64,000 nucleotides of DNA from Sporobolomyces roseus (taxonomy: Eukaryota > Basidiomycota > Microbotryomycetes > Sporidiobolales > Sporidiobolaceae), in the NCBI GenBank assembly GCA_016617785.1, contig JADILM010000001.1, positions 4,340,001 through 4,404,000 of the forward strand, written 5' to 3'. Within the stretch, counting starts at the first letter, position 1. Each line of letters opens with the position of its first letter. The position numbers were made by a program, and so were the translations under genes. This document shows, piece after piece, positions 1 through 12,534 of this stretch. Below the pieces are notes generated by a model. It was not told the DNA's origin and did no database searches. It saw only the letters and a program-made list of their open reading frames with translations.

Positions 1-2915
1 GGAACTCACCAAGGGCCGTTCTCCCTTTCTGCATTCGAACTTTTCGAATCCTTCATCTGATCCTTCTTTCCACTGAGCGCAGTCACTCTCCTTCCTTTCT
101 TGACGTCGACCAAAGCTGTACTTCCTTCTTGTTCTGGTGGAGGAGAGAGAACGTCCCAAACTCGAACGGTTTCGTCTGCTGAACCGGAGAGGAGAACGGT
201 CGATTCGACGGAGAAGGAGAGGGAATGAATCGAGGAAGTGTGGCCGGTGAAAGTCTTCTGAAGGGTACCGGAGGAGAGATTCCACAGATGAATCAAGTTG
301 TCGTCGCCTGTCAAAGGAAACGAGTCGATTGAGCAGATCTCGTAAGAAGTAGCGAAGTGTGGTGGAAACGTACCTGCTGAAGCTAACCATCGACCATCTG
401 GACTAATCTTGACCTTCATGACTGCTCCACGATGTCCGACAAACACTCTGACACACATTCCTTTCTGAACGTCCCATAATCGACAAGTTCGATCTGAAGA
501 GCCAGTAGCGATATAAAGCGAATTCGGATGGAAAGTAACGCACTGCATCGTACTAAGTTCAATTAGCTCATCGATTCGACGGAGGAGAGATGAGGAGAGG
601 AGAGTAGAGAACGCACGTTGACATCGCTCAAATGACCAGCAAAGATTCTCACCGCATGAATCTTGTCCGTTATCCACAACCTAGCCGTTCGATCTCTACT
701 AGCACTCGCGAAATAGATTCCTCTCGGACCCCATTCGACGTCCCAAACTGGTTCTCGATGTCCTCTGTAAACGACCAAATTCGTGTAGGTTTCGAGAGAC
801 CATAATCGAATGGTCGTATCGGAGGAACAGGAGAGAAGGTAACGTGGTGGGGAAGCGGGACCGGGGACAGGGTCGAACGAGAGGGAATAGACGGGTCCGG
901 AATGAGCGATGAGCTTGCGAGTTTGAGGTGCAGAGGGATGATACAGTTTCTTGAGATCAGCGGCTGTGTTGGATTCCAGTGTCAGTCTTCTCAATCGCGA
1001 AGAAGTGAAGAAAGAGGACAGCTTGAACGCACCATCGTGAATCTTCCCAACTTCATCACCTTTCAGATCCGTTCTCAATTGTTTCAATCCTTTCCCAGTC
1101 AAACTCCATAATCGAATATAACTCTCTCCGAATCCAGCAGCCATGATTGACGAATCCTCCGAGAACGAAACTGTCGATAACCTGTAACTCACTCTCAAAG
1201 AAACTTTCAATCAGCACTTTTCTTCGAGAAATCAGAGAGAGAGAGAGTGAGAAAAAATGAGCGGCTCACGAATCCCCTGCATCATGAATCGTAAACAAAC
1301 AAACACTTGGTTTACCGACTTTCTTCCCTGTATCCTCTTTCCCTTCCTTCCCTTCCCCTCCTGGTCCTCCGAGTAACCCAACCCCAACCTGACCTCCTCC
1401 TCCATTCTGATTCATTTCCGGATAATAAGCTTCAGCACCCAAACGAATCCGTTTCCTAGCTTCCCTAACCAATTCTACTTCCCTCTGTACATCTATCGTC
1501 CTGAGTGAATTAGGATAAGGTGGTAAGTCACTCGGGAAAGGTGCCAACAACACGGGTAACATTGATCCTCCTCCCTCCTCCTTCTCCTCCTCCTGATCCC
1601 TCCCTTTCTTGTCTTCCTCTCTCATCGTCGAATTCGAATTAGTTTCGATTTTATTGAGATCCCCACCTTTCCTCAATACTTCGAGTGGATCAATCTTGTC
1701 TGTGAAATCACTCTCTAAATCCCCTAATTTCCTTTTCACTTCTTTCTCCAAAATTGGATTCATCGGTGCGGGACCTAATCGAAGTTTATCGTCTGAGGAA
1801 GAAGAAGAAGTAGGGAGGGGTTCGTCGGTGGTCGTGGAGGGAGGAGGAATGGTACCATTTTCGAAATTTAGGGGAGGTGGGAGTCCGTTGGAACGTAAAG
1901 AAGAATATTCGGCTGCTAATCCATGAGTTCTAGAAGAAGATGGTAAAGGAGGTCCAGGAACAGCTAACGAAAAAAAACGAGAGCCCAATGAGTTTTTTTC
2001 CATGACTTTTGAGAAGAGAGAAGAGAAGAGAGAGAAAAGAGGAGCTTTACCATCTACTTTGACTCGTTCGTTAATGATTGCCAATACACGATCTCTCCCT
2101 CTCCCTTCTGTTCCTTCTACACTCCCTGCCAATCCTCCACCTTGTAACCAACCCAACACTAATCCCCACCCTCTCTCTGATAATCGGACGTGGTAACGTT
2201 CTTGTCGCCATCGGAGGGCATATTCGTTCTCTGATACGTGTTGAGGTAGTCGTAGGGACGAGAGGAGTCTCAAGAGTGAAGGGTATTGAGCCAAGTGATC
2301 GACTGAGAAACTACACAACGAGAAAGTGTCGAATTAGGAGTAGTAGTGAGGAAAGTGGAGAGAGTGAGTGAGAGAACTTGCCGTTGAAAGAAATGATCTG
2401 CTGCATCTCTGTAATTGACCAGTACCAAGTCGAGGTAAGAATGAACGAAGAGTGGGAGTAACAAAGGGTGTAATTCAGGTCGATGAATATCCAAAGACTG
2501 TACTCTCTCTCTCGTTGTAAGTAAAAGGGAGAGTGGGAGAGTGAGAGTGAGAGTACTTTACATTCTCTACGAATTGCCTCAATCCATCATAACCTTTCTC
2601 CCAAGATGGTGGATCTGCCAACATTTGACCTGGAGCTACACTCTGATCTGGTCTTCTCCTCGGTTGAGGTGTAGCTCTAGATGGAGCGTTCCTCTCTGCG
2701 AAATCTTCTAATCCTACTGACTTTCCCCCTCCTCCAGGTTGTGGTTGTGGACTAGCTGGATTCGAGTTTGGTGATTCTCCTCCTCCTAGATCTTGAGTGA
2801 GTGCTAAAGCTGCTTTGTGATGTCCCCTTTTAGTCAAGTATTCGAGGATGGCTCGGTAGGATGCATCGGGATTAGAAGACGACGAGTTGCCAGGTGGAGG
2901 TTGAGGAGTAGACAT
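1..2915 (-). CDS. TAF5: TFIID subunit 5 (TAF5), 3' end outside window
   Basis: TAF5 is a scaffold subunit of the general transcription factor TFIID (and of SAGA in many fungi) and acts in the nucleus. The product starts at 2915 with a LisH-like helix (YRAILEYLTKRGHHKAALAL, about residues 20-39). The TAF5 NTD2 domain follows (HPLLLPLFVHSYLDLV, then FFQRFSVDHL after splicing), then a low-complexity linker rich in E, G and P, then WD40 repeats with GH...RLWD patterns. The last visible exon ends at position 10 with a GTGAGT donor, so the final repeats lie outside the window. Intron 2 (2311-2381) uses a GC donor (GCAAGT) and a TAG acceptor. Only that choice keeps the frame and restores FFQRF, which matches FFERF in the family. 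The identity is secure. The exon borders in the WD40 part were not all worked out. Confidence 0.93.
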
Positions 2916-3063
2916 GAATCCAAGTGGATTTGTACTCCTGGTTGAATGTTTGGAGTGGTGTGTGTTTGGTCAGAGTGAAACAAGATCAAGAGAGAGTACT
3001 GTGGACAATCTCTAGTCTCTCTTTCTCTCTCTCTACCATTCAACTCTGAAACACTTCTCAATC

Positions 3064-5332
3064 ATGTCTGGTACGATTTACTACCTCTCTAATTCCTATA
3101 GGATCGCGTAACTAACTACTCCTCCCAAGTGAATTAGGTAAACTCTCCCGAGAGGAATAGTTCGTCCCCCCCTTCTCTCTCATCGCCACTTATCCCCTAC
3201 TGACAATACCTGCATGATGTAACTCTCAAGTCGCAAAGCGAAAGATTTAGAAGCAGCACGTAAAGCAGGTACTGCCGCACCCGCTTACGATGAAGAAGGC
3301 AAACCTATCAATCCTCATATTCCAGGTTCGTTACTCTCTCTTCTTCTCTCTCTTGAATGGGTTTAGACTAACAGAAGAGTTGAATTAGAGTTTATGAGTA
3401 ATGCACCTTGGTATTTGAGAGCTGGAGATAATGAGGGTCCTAGTTTGAAGCACCACAAGGCACCTGGTAAATACAATGCAGATCCAAAGAAATTGGAAGA
3501 GAGGTATAATCGGGGAAAGAAAGCTGTACGTTCCTGCTCTCTTTCGGAAGGGCGTCAGGGAAAGAAGCTGATTTAGAGAAAAGTTGAGATTTGATTTCAG
3601 GGTCCAGCAGCTAAGAAGTATCGACCTGGAGCATGCACGAATTGTGGTGCCATGACTCACAAGACTAAAGATTGTCTCGAACGACCTCGCAAAGTAGGTG
3701 CGAAATTCACGAATCAAAACATTGCAGCCGACGAAATCATTCACGACGATTCGAAAGGGTTGACTGGGTTGGAAGGGTTCGGAGATTACGATGTGAAACG
3801 GGATCGATGGGATGGGTATGATCCTAGTACTCATAAACAAGTCGTAGAGGAACACGAGGCTTTGGAACTTGCGAGGAGGAAATTGAGGGAAGAAGCGATT
3901 GATAAAGGTACTGTAGAGGCAGAGAGTAGGGAAGTAAAGAAATTGGCTCAGAAAGGGAAAGGGAAAGGGAAAGGGAAAGGTACGAAGAAGAGTAAGAAGG
4001 AACAGAAAGAGGAGGACGAGGATGAGGATGATTTTGGAAGTAGTGATGAGAGTGAGAATGAGGCGGGAGAGGATGAAGACAAGTATGCAGATTCGGCAGA
4101 TGTCGCAGGGCAGAAATTGGACACGAAGACGAGGGTTACCGTTAGGAATTTGAGGATTAGGGAGGATACAGCAAAGTATTTGATGAATTTGGATACCGAA
4201 TCTGCTTATTACGATCCAAAAACTAGGAGTATGAGGGAAGCACCTAAAGCTGGAGATGATGTACGTACACTCTTCTGACTCTTCACTGTGCCGAGTATTG
4301 TCTGATCATTCGAATTTTGAACGCTCGTAGGCCACTTTCGTTGGAGACAATTTCGCACGACATTCAGGAGGAGCGACCGAAGTTCAAAAACTACAAATGT
4401 TTGCCTGGCAATCTGAACAACGAGGACACGACGTTCACATTCAATCGAACCCTACCGCTGCAGCGTTGATGCACAAAGAGTTCCTCGAAAACAAGGACGT
4501 TCTCAAGGACAAGAGTGCGGCATCGATTTTGGAGAAATATGGGGGAGAACAATACTTGCAGAGTCAACCGAAGGAGTTGAGGAGTGGTCAGACTGAACAT
4601 TACGTAGAGTACGATAGGAGGGGTAAAGTCATCAAAGGGATGGAGAAAGCGAAAGCGAAATCAAAGTATGATGAAGATAGTAAGCACTCTCTCTCTTTTG
4701 AAAACGAGTGTGAGGCCTTTTTTCGCTGATCGTACTCTATATCTCTCCTCTAGTCTATCCTGGTAATCATCAAGCTATTTGGGGTTCTTGGTACAATATG
4801 ACGACGGGTCAATGGGGTTTCGCTTGTTGTCACTCTATCATCAAAGGTTCTTATTGTGGTAAGTTTCCCATCTTTTTCCCTCTCCTCTATCATGTACAGG
4901 ACTGATCACTCTCGCTCCACCTCGATAGCTGGACAAGCTGGAATTGATGCTTCGAATGCCGAACAATCTGGACAACTTTTGACTCTTCCCCCAGCCTCAA
5001 CTTCGAAACCAGATCCGAATGCGGGCAAATCTTTGATGCAGATCAAAGCGGAGAAGGATGAAGAAGAACGAAAGAAACGGAAAGCGGACGGAATTGACGA
5101 AGGGAAAGATGCGGAGAGGAAAAAGAGGAAGAAGGAAGAAGAAGAGAAGGATGCGATGGGCGTCACGGAGAAGGAAATGGGTACGTTCTTTACTTTCTCT
5201 CGTTTTTTGTCGTATGAGCGAAACTGACCTGATGGGGTACACGAAAAAACAGAATCGTATCGAAAGAACCGAGAGCATAGGTTCGACGATCCATTGATGC
5301 AAATGGGTAAAGATGAGCTCTTACCTATGTGA
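3064..5332 (+). CDS. SLU7: Pre-mRNA splicing factor Slu7
   Basis: Slu7 acts in the second catalytic step of splicing and helps select the 3' splice site. Eight exons (3064-3070, 3239-3325, 3389-3525, 3601-4260, 4331-4679, 4754-4858, 4929-5180, 5253-5332) give 558 residues. Family landmarks appear in order: NPHIP, then [11 protein letters not shown], a CCHC zinc knuckle ([14 protein letters not shown], about residue 80), [19 protein letters not shown], and [15 protein letters not shown] near the C terminus. A lysine-glycine run and an acidic stretch lie in the middle. The first exon is only 7 nt (ATG TCT G) and is followed by a 168 nt intron. I chose it because it joins in phase to give [14 protein letters not shown]; a different 5' exon is possible. 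The next gene is frq, 1.3 kb downstream on the same strand. Confidence 0.95.
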
Positions 5333-6634
5333 ACATACTACCCTTTTGTCCTCGTTCGTACTTGTGTAAGCTTTCGTCAGGGTTCTCGCATTTTCGTTGT
5401 AATTCTCGCATTCCTTTTTTCGTTTCAACGACTCTATCGTCGATGAGCTTCTTCGCATGACGAGAGAAGCATCAGAGGAGTCGAGGTCCCTTCAAGGCGA
5501 ACCGAGCGAGTGATACATTGGACGTCCTGCTCGCGATTCATGAATCGAATTTCTCGAAAAAGTCGAGGTCAAAGTCCAGAAAGTTCGAGACCCGTCTTCT
5601 TTCGCACGGAGAACAAAGCTTGATTGTGTTCATGCAACGTCGCTCCTGCATCAACAGCCTCGCGACACAAGCGAGGAAAGGAGGGAAAGAGAGAGGATCG
5701 ACGTACGTTTGAGGCCTTCTCAGCTCGATTTATTCGACGCTAACGAGGTCTCGCGTGTCTATTTCAATGGGTCAAGTCGAAGGGAAACCCAAGACTGTCG
5801 TGACACCAGTGAAAGCACTCGGTGACTCTCAAGTATGTAGGTATCAGAATGGGGAGAGGAGAAAGGTGGGAGGGGGAGGAAGAAACGAGGAGAACCACCT
5901 TTACGACTTGACGTCTTTTTTCGCATCGATGATATCGTCGCAGGACACTTTGAACGCTCTGTCTTCTCTCGAGGGATCCGCAACTCATCGAGTAGTCCCA
6001 CTGTCGCTCCGAATGAAGTCACAGCTCAACGTTACTCCCTCCTGACCCTCGCCAATTGACAAGCGGAAAGGTGCGCTCAGTGATGTGTCATCTGCGGGAG
6101 TTGTCTGATTATAACTTCCGAAGAAGAAGAAGAGACAATTGGAAGATCTACCGAAATAGTGCTTCGCTAGGAGCAAAAGAAGCGATTGTTCTCGCTGGGG
6201 AGTCAAGCGACGTTGAATAGCTATCGTTTGAAGCGTAGAATAGAGCAGGAAAGCTGGGATTCGAGGAAGCAAGACCGCTTTCAAAGGTAATTCAGCACTT
6301 GTTGCGAAACCTCAGAGTCGTTCGTTTCCCCTCGTAGATTGTCACATTTTGTAGACGACCTCAATCGATGTCGTTGTGGCGAAGAGAGAGCGGAAAAAGA
6401 GAGCCGCATTGTTGCGAACGAACGAAGAAAGGAGTTTTTTTATCGTCGATTGATCTTCCTTCGATTGCACTCAGAAAAGATCAAGATGAGATTTCATGCA
6501 ATTTCCTTCTCTCTCACTCCACCTGCTCACTCCTTCCAACCATCAAGCACACACAACAGCTATAAGAACACGAATCAACCCGCCTGCGCTCACCCTCACT
6601 CTCACCCTCCTCCCTCAACCTCCCTCCCTCTCGA
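5333..6634 (+). promoter_or_regulatory. Long gene-free leader upstream of the frq homologue
   Basis: About 1.3 kb between the SLU7 stop and the frq-like start. I see no conserved coding frame. Short frames of up to 96 codons exist and several upstream ATGs precede 6486. A TATA-like TATAAG lies at 6561, about 70 bp before the chosen ATG. The region is a candidate regulatory zone or a long 5' UTR. No specific factor site could be supported. Confidence 0.4.
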
Positions 6635-9600
6635 ATGCCTCAACTTGCTCCTCATCCGCCTTTCCTCGCTACTCTCGATTCTCCATCAATAGATCTCGTT
6701 CCATCCACATCTAAACTACCTTCACCGATACCGACTGCTAGACCTAGTTCAGGGAGTAACTCTGTGGAAGAAAGTCAAAGTCCAAGTGGGGGTGGGAATG
6801 AAACTGATGATGAGAGGGAAGGGAGTGGAAGTGGAGTACAGACGACGAGGGAAGACAGTGACGAACAAGTACCGAGGCAACACCATCACGAGATGTACCC
6901 TTTCCCTTCAATGGCTCATCACCAATTTCAGCGACATTCGAGTGCAGAAGTCGAAGCTTCCTCAGCTGGTTCAGATTCATCTGCCGTGTCTGAATTCAGT
7001 CAAGACGACGACGAGGATTACAAGATGAACGAGATCAAGAGGATAGAAGTGCCGAAGAGGTCCCTCAGCGAATATCGAGCATCCCTTTCTCGAGCTGGAC
7101 TCGCCGCTCCTCCTCGACTTCGACGACTCGGAGCTCTCGGTATTTCGGTGCACTCTGATTCAGACGTAGAGAACCCTCAGGTGTCCGGGCTCGACACGAA
7201 CGACAGGATCGACCCTGCGAGCGGAGGAGATACGAGTAGTGGAACGAGGGAAACAGACTTGGGAGTGTCTCTCAAAGCGTTACAAGCTGGAGCCGGTTCA
7301 GGATCAACTTCAGAAGGGATCAACGTGTCGAGGAAAAGGAAGAGAGGAGTAGCAGATGCGACGTTCAGAGGGATTGTCGACGAATTGGCAGTCGAGAGTA
7401 AGTTTTCTCGTGTTTTTCGCTCTACTCTCTCCTGACTGACGCCCTCTCTCTTTTCAGATCGTCACCTCAAGGACAAGCTACGTCGCTATGAAGCTCATGG
7501 TGTACCCCTCGAACTGAAAGAAAGTCGTTTATTCGAGATTCGTTTCTACGATGGTCTTCCGATGTGAGCTCTCTTTTCTTCTTCGTCATGCTCGGTTCGT
7601 TTCCACGTCACTGAACCCACTTTGTCTCCAACAGTGACAAACGTACCGAACTCGAAGGTTTCCTTACCCACTACGTACGAGACTTTGTCGAGAAAGGCCC
7701 TTCGTCGTCGTCGCCTCCTCCTCCTCCTCCTCCTTCGTCGAAAAAGGCTATCGACTTCTCTACCATTCGACCTCCAACACCACAAGCCTCGGATGAACAC
7801 GTAGTCCCGCCAAGTCTACCGTCGCCACAAGAATCAGTCAGATCCGAGAGGAAAGAAGGGCGTGAACTCGCAGATTCCTCAAATTCTGGAGTCGAACCAT
7901 TCTCACTCAGCGGTATCGGATCCGGAGTGTATCGTCCTGCTGGATTCTTCCCCTCGCAACCTTTCCACTCCCTCGGTAATCCCTCTCGAGGTCCAGTTCC
8001 AGCGATCGTCACCGCTCAAGATCGTGAACTCGCCAAATCCGTCATCTCTTCCCTCGAACAACTCTTCCGCCACTCTCTTCGACAGAACAAACAAGACGCA
8101 TCAGAAGGAACCGCGAAACGATCCAGGAGTAACGAAACTTATATGGCCAACTTCCTCTCTCACGACTTCCTCTCCGATGGATGGGTCTACCTCAACCTCG
8201 CGAGTACCATGGCCGAGCTCCATCACTACTCTGTCACCCTCAACTTTGTTCAACAAGCCGTTCGAGATCACTCGCACAATCTCGAAGTGAGCGAAGATGG
8301 GAAACGAATTCGATGGAATGGACCTTCACCCACTTCCTCTCCACCTCTTTCCGAAGCTCCTTCCCAAAGCCTCACCACATCTACCGATCCCTCTCGACGA
8401 CAAGCAAAGATTGCATCACCAGCTCCCACCGATTCAGCCGCTTCGAGTGGTCGAACAACCGTTACTCAAGCTAGTGAAAACTCAAGCAATCCCTCTTCTC
8501 GCGATCCCGACAGTAACGAACTCCTCGCCAACTCCATCGCCCCTACCGCTTCTACCGCTCCTACTTCACTCGCTCCCTCGAGATCGACCAATTCGAAACC
8601 TGCCGAGAAAGCAACGAGACCTCAGAGACCAACTGCAGCAGTCCTGCAACGAATGGATCGACTCGGCGCCACAGAGACAACGACTCACGCTCAAGGTGCA
8701 AAGTCAAATTCCCGAGTTCGACAAGTTGCGAAAGACGAGTCAAACAAAGTCGATCCTTCTGTCCCCCAACCTTCAATCTCCTTCGTCGCTCATCCCGATT
8801 CAGCAATGCGTCAAGCACCGAGCATCTTCCATCGACTACTCCGGAATCAAGCCGAAGAGGACCTCGAATTCAGTCAGGAGGAATTAGTTCATCCAGGTCG
8901 CGCTCTTCCCAAAGGTCCTGGAATGCTCGTCTACTACGCGAATGGTCACTTCTGTTCGGATCTCACTCAGGAGGAACCCACTGAAGAACTCGCCGAGACG
9001 AATAGACCTTTCGTTCTCGGTGCCATCGATGGAACTCCCCTCGACGACTCTCTCCTCTCCTCGAAGTCAACCCCAATCGATTTCGACTTGGAGGACGATG
9101 TCGGAATCCTCAACATGGACGTCGACGCTGCAGAGAGCAGTGGAGAGGAAGGAACTTCATCTGTCGACAGTCATGCTTCTTCCCTTCGTCGACTCAGCGC
9201 TTCGGGCATGACCAGCACTATCCCAGCCGATCTCTTTACAATCTTGGTCAGGATGAACCACCCTCGCAAACACGATCGCAAGACCTCGTCTGAATCGCCT
9301 TCGAACAAGAGACGTCGTTACTCTCAAGCCGCTCCTCACATCCTCTCGAGCAAAGCTTTCCATCATCGACCCCTCATGACGAAACGCACAGCACCTGTCA
9401 GCTTCGAAAGTACTTCATCGGGAGATGAATCCGTCGTGGCTCGAGCCCATGTAAGTCCACTCTCCATCTCTCTCTTCTTCAACTCCGAGATACTGACAAC
9501 TTTCGAGTCTAGCTTACGACTTCAAACCTCGCCAAGCATACTCAACCCTCTCTACAACAGATCACGCCACCTCTCGACGATACTCCTATGCAACCTCTCG

Positions 9601-9872
9601 ACTCTTTCGATCGAACGCCCTCCCCTCCTCACGATGATTACCTCCTCTCCCTCTCTGCTCCTCTCCACGCCTGGGCTCCTCGCGAGTACAATTCAATCAC
9701 TCAGCGCCCACTAGTACCCCCTCGACCGATCGTCAAAAGCCCCGTCGCTTTCCGTCGTCGACTCGCAGCGAATCCATACCCTACCAGAACCGTCTCCGAC
9801 ATGAGTACCACGACTGGCGACGAACGCCCTATCAGCCTCGATGACCCAGTCGCTTCTGGATCTTTCCGTTGA
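6635..9872 (+). CDS. frq: FREQUENCY (FRQ) circadian clock protein homologue
   Basis: FRQ is the negative element of the fungal circadian oscillator. It binds casein kinase 1 and FRH and inhibits the White Collar complex. Four exons (6635-7397, 7458-7563, 7635-9450, 9513-9872) give 1014 residues, close to the 989 of Neurospora. In order I see an acidic, Ser-rich N terminus and a basic RKRKR stretch. The FRQ coiled-coil signature ENRHLKDKLRRYE (about 254) is followed by LFEIRFYDGLPIDKR (about 279). The block GWVYLNLASTMAELHH (about 470) ends in GKRIRWNG, then GPGMLVYYANGHFCSDL (about 720) and an NKRRRYS nuclear signal (about 847). These match FRQ blocks in the same order, and the family is otherwise best known from ascomycetes. 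Long Ser/Thr/Pro-rich stretches between blocks fit a multiply phosphorylated disordered protein. A Pro run near residue 315 is encoded by a CTC repeat. Whether it keeps time here is unknown. Confidence 0.85.
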
Positions 9873-10250
9873 TACCCACTTTCCCTACAACTTCCGACCT
9901 TGTCCATACAAAACCTCTCCCTCTCTCGCTTTCTTCCTTTCTCGAACTAATGCGTTTTATGTTTCGCTCGCACTTTCTCTCACCCATGTTGCTACCCCCT
10001 TGTCTAACAATATATCCCCTCGCAAACCTCAGCAGTACTATCCTTGTATAATCTCTCGCTCGCCTTTTCTCTATTTTCGCTTTAATCGCACTATTCGCAA
10101 TCGATTCTTCTTGTTGGATCTATCGAGATCTTGTCGTTCGTGGACCTGAGAGAGACTGGAGACTTCAGAACTGCTCTATCGAAACTTGCGAAATCTTCTT
10201 GCCTCTCTTCACCTCACTCGCTCCGCTTCTTCTCCATATTGAAGCGCATC
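9873..10250. other. Intergenic, frq 3' region
   Basis: A 378 bp pyrimidine-rich gap between two genes on the same strand. It should hold the frq 3' UTR and the promoter of the next gene. No gene is visible. Confidence 0.5.
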
Positions 10251-12215
10251 ATGCCTCGAAGAAGTAAGTACACACTCTCACAGTATGCTAGCCCTCCTAG
10301 CGAGGCCTCACAGAGTCTTCATCCACTCTAAATTCTCGTTCATCTCGCTAACCTTTTCACTCGACTTCTACAGCCTCGCTTGGCTCTCAAGCAGCTTCAA
10401 ACCACTCAAGGTATACCTCATTGAACCCTGAGTGTGTCGGTATCAACGCTCGACTCGATAGGATGAGTAGAGAGATGGGAGAAGTTTCCTCAGCAGTCAA
10501 ATCAGGGGACAGAGCTAGAGCAGGACAGACGATAGGCATACAGAAGAGAATAATAGCGAAAAGGAAATCTGGGAGGAATGATCTAGGTGGAATCGAGGGC
10601 ACGACGGTCGGAAGGAGGAGAAACGAAGTAGAGGAGGAACAGCCTCGACGTCCAGTGAAGCGGAGAAGGACTCTGCCAATCGTCTCGAGATCTTACAGGG
10701 ATGAAGACGGCGTGAGTCAGCTCCCGTGTTGCTACTGTTCTGTCGAGACTGACTCTTTTTCGCGAAGTATAGATTGTCGACTCTCGCACAACCTCTCAGA
10801 CGGTACCTCCTTGGCTCGTCAAAGAGCTGCGTCGCCCTGCTCCTGAAGACTCGCTCTCTACGGTGAACGAAGATTCTGCAAATGCTCGAAGTTCCGTCGC
10901 TTCGCCTCCTACGCCTCCGGCGCCTCTTCCGACCCGCTTCGACTCGAGCTTGAGACGTCCTTCCGCTCAGAGCTTTGTTCCACGCTCATCTTTATCGCAC
11001 CAAGACTCTCTGACACAACCGTCGCGATCATTGGTTGACGATTCGAATGCGTACTTTCCTGATTTGGTCTTCGCAACCCACGAATCCCTTCCTTTCACAA
11101 CCTCCACGACCAGCCGATACTTCCCACATCAAACGAATCACTCGGATCAACACAACGTCGCGCCGAATCCCTATTCAAAACCCTTCAACAGTTTCCCTAA
11201 CCCTCCAGCAGTTTCGGCCACGCTAGCAATTTCTTCGCCTACTCCATCGTTCCGACCACCTTCACGTACTTCCTACCAGATGGAGTCAGCGTACAACGCT
11301 GTGCCCGCTTTCGAACGAGCTGCTCAAGTTCATTCTCCTTCGACATTTTCGCTTTCGAAGAATCGCAACTTCAAATCTTACACTCGAACAACTCCCCCTG
11401 CGACCTCGGCGCGACTCGACACGCGATCCAACACTCGAAATGATAATACGCATCCCTCGTCGACTTTGGGAATTACTACACGAACCTTTTGGCGACCTCC
11501 TCGACGAGAATTTTCTCCAACGCCTGAAGCTCGAGCACACGTAAGCCTGCATCTTCCTTCACTCTACTACCGTTGTATGACTCACTGACTGTCTACACCC
11601 CTGCCTCAACAGGAACGGCGATTAGCTCAAAGCAAAGAACGCAGCGATCGAAACAACCTCAAATCCGCTCAGACTGCTCTCGACTCTTTCAAGCGACACT
11701 TGTCTGCTCGACACAATCGCTTCAAGATCGCTCTCTCGTCCGACGCTCCGACCTCCATGGTCGATTCTACATCGTCAACTCGGAACAACCTAGATTCAGT
11801 CTATCTCACACCTACCGCTCCTCTTATTCCTCTGCCTCGCCAGCATCCGGTACACACCCAACGTCAGAATTCACATCATCCTAATCTCGTCACTCCCACC
11901 AATCGACCGCTTCCTCCTCACCTACCCCATTCTTCGCCTCTCTCGTTTACATCCTCGGTTCAAAACGATGAAAATCTTCCTCCCCCTCGATCTCCTCCGC
12001 ACGACCTCGTTCAACACTACTCAGAATCACGCTCCGATGATGTACAAGTCGAGAGATCGCTCACTCGAGGTTCTTCGATCGAATCTACAACCTTGACGAC
12101 TAATTCAATTTCGCCTCTTCCTCCTTCGCCAACTCCGCCGAGACGTAAAACATCCGTTTCTGCGACGACTATTACTTTTGAAGACGTCTTCAAGACTCCG
12201 ACACGACGAGGTTGA
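10251..12215 (+). CDS. Unrecognised Ser/Pro/Thr-rich nuclear-type protein
   Basis: Five exons (10251-10263, 10374-10410, 10462-10711, 10773-11540, 11613-12215) join in phase to give 556 residues. I do not recognise the family. The first two exons are only 13 and 37 nt. The N-terminal third is basic and has likely nuclear signals (KRIIAKRKSGR and RRPVKRRR). The middle is disordered and rich in S, T, P and N. A short region near residue 360 could be helical (RRLAQSKERSDRNNLKSAQ), followed by FKRHLSARHNRFK. The C terminus carries several S/T-P sites and ends in FEDVFKTPTRRG. The exon structure is well supported by phase and by splice consensus. It lies 378 bp downstream of the frq homologue on the same strand, but no functional link can be read from that. 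It may be a nuclear phosphoprotein (inference). Confidence 0.7.
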
Positions 12216-12534
12216 AGCCGGAGAAGGGAAAGTTCGAGACTCGAGTGAGATACGATGAGGGAAAGGTCAAAGGAGAGAAGGACCTTGTAGCAGTGCGAGG
12301 CACTCCGACTTTAGTAGGCAACGAAGCGATCAAGTGCTCGAGGATGATGGTGATACGAAATGACTCGCGAGCGAAGACCAGAAAAGACGAGAGAAATCGA
12401 GAGCAGACGAGAGCAGAGAGGGATCACTCTCTTTCAGTCCGAGTCAACGAAACTACACATTCATCAAGACAACATCGCAGTACACGTCACTTCTGAAGCC
12501 CAATCACAAACAGCTACAACTTCCTGTCCCTGGT
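12216..12534. other. Convergent intergenic gap
   Basis: 319 bp between convergent stops (12215 plus, 12535 minus). It is purine-rich and no gene is seen. It should hold both 3' UTRs. Confidence 0.5.

Noticed and set aside
5755..6045. 96-codon frame upstream of the frq homologue
   Set aside because: Both strands are open here and neither shows a protein pattern. Treated as leader sequence.
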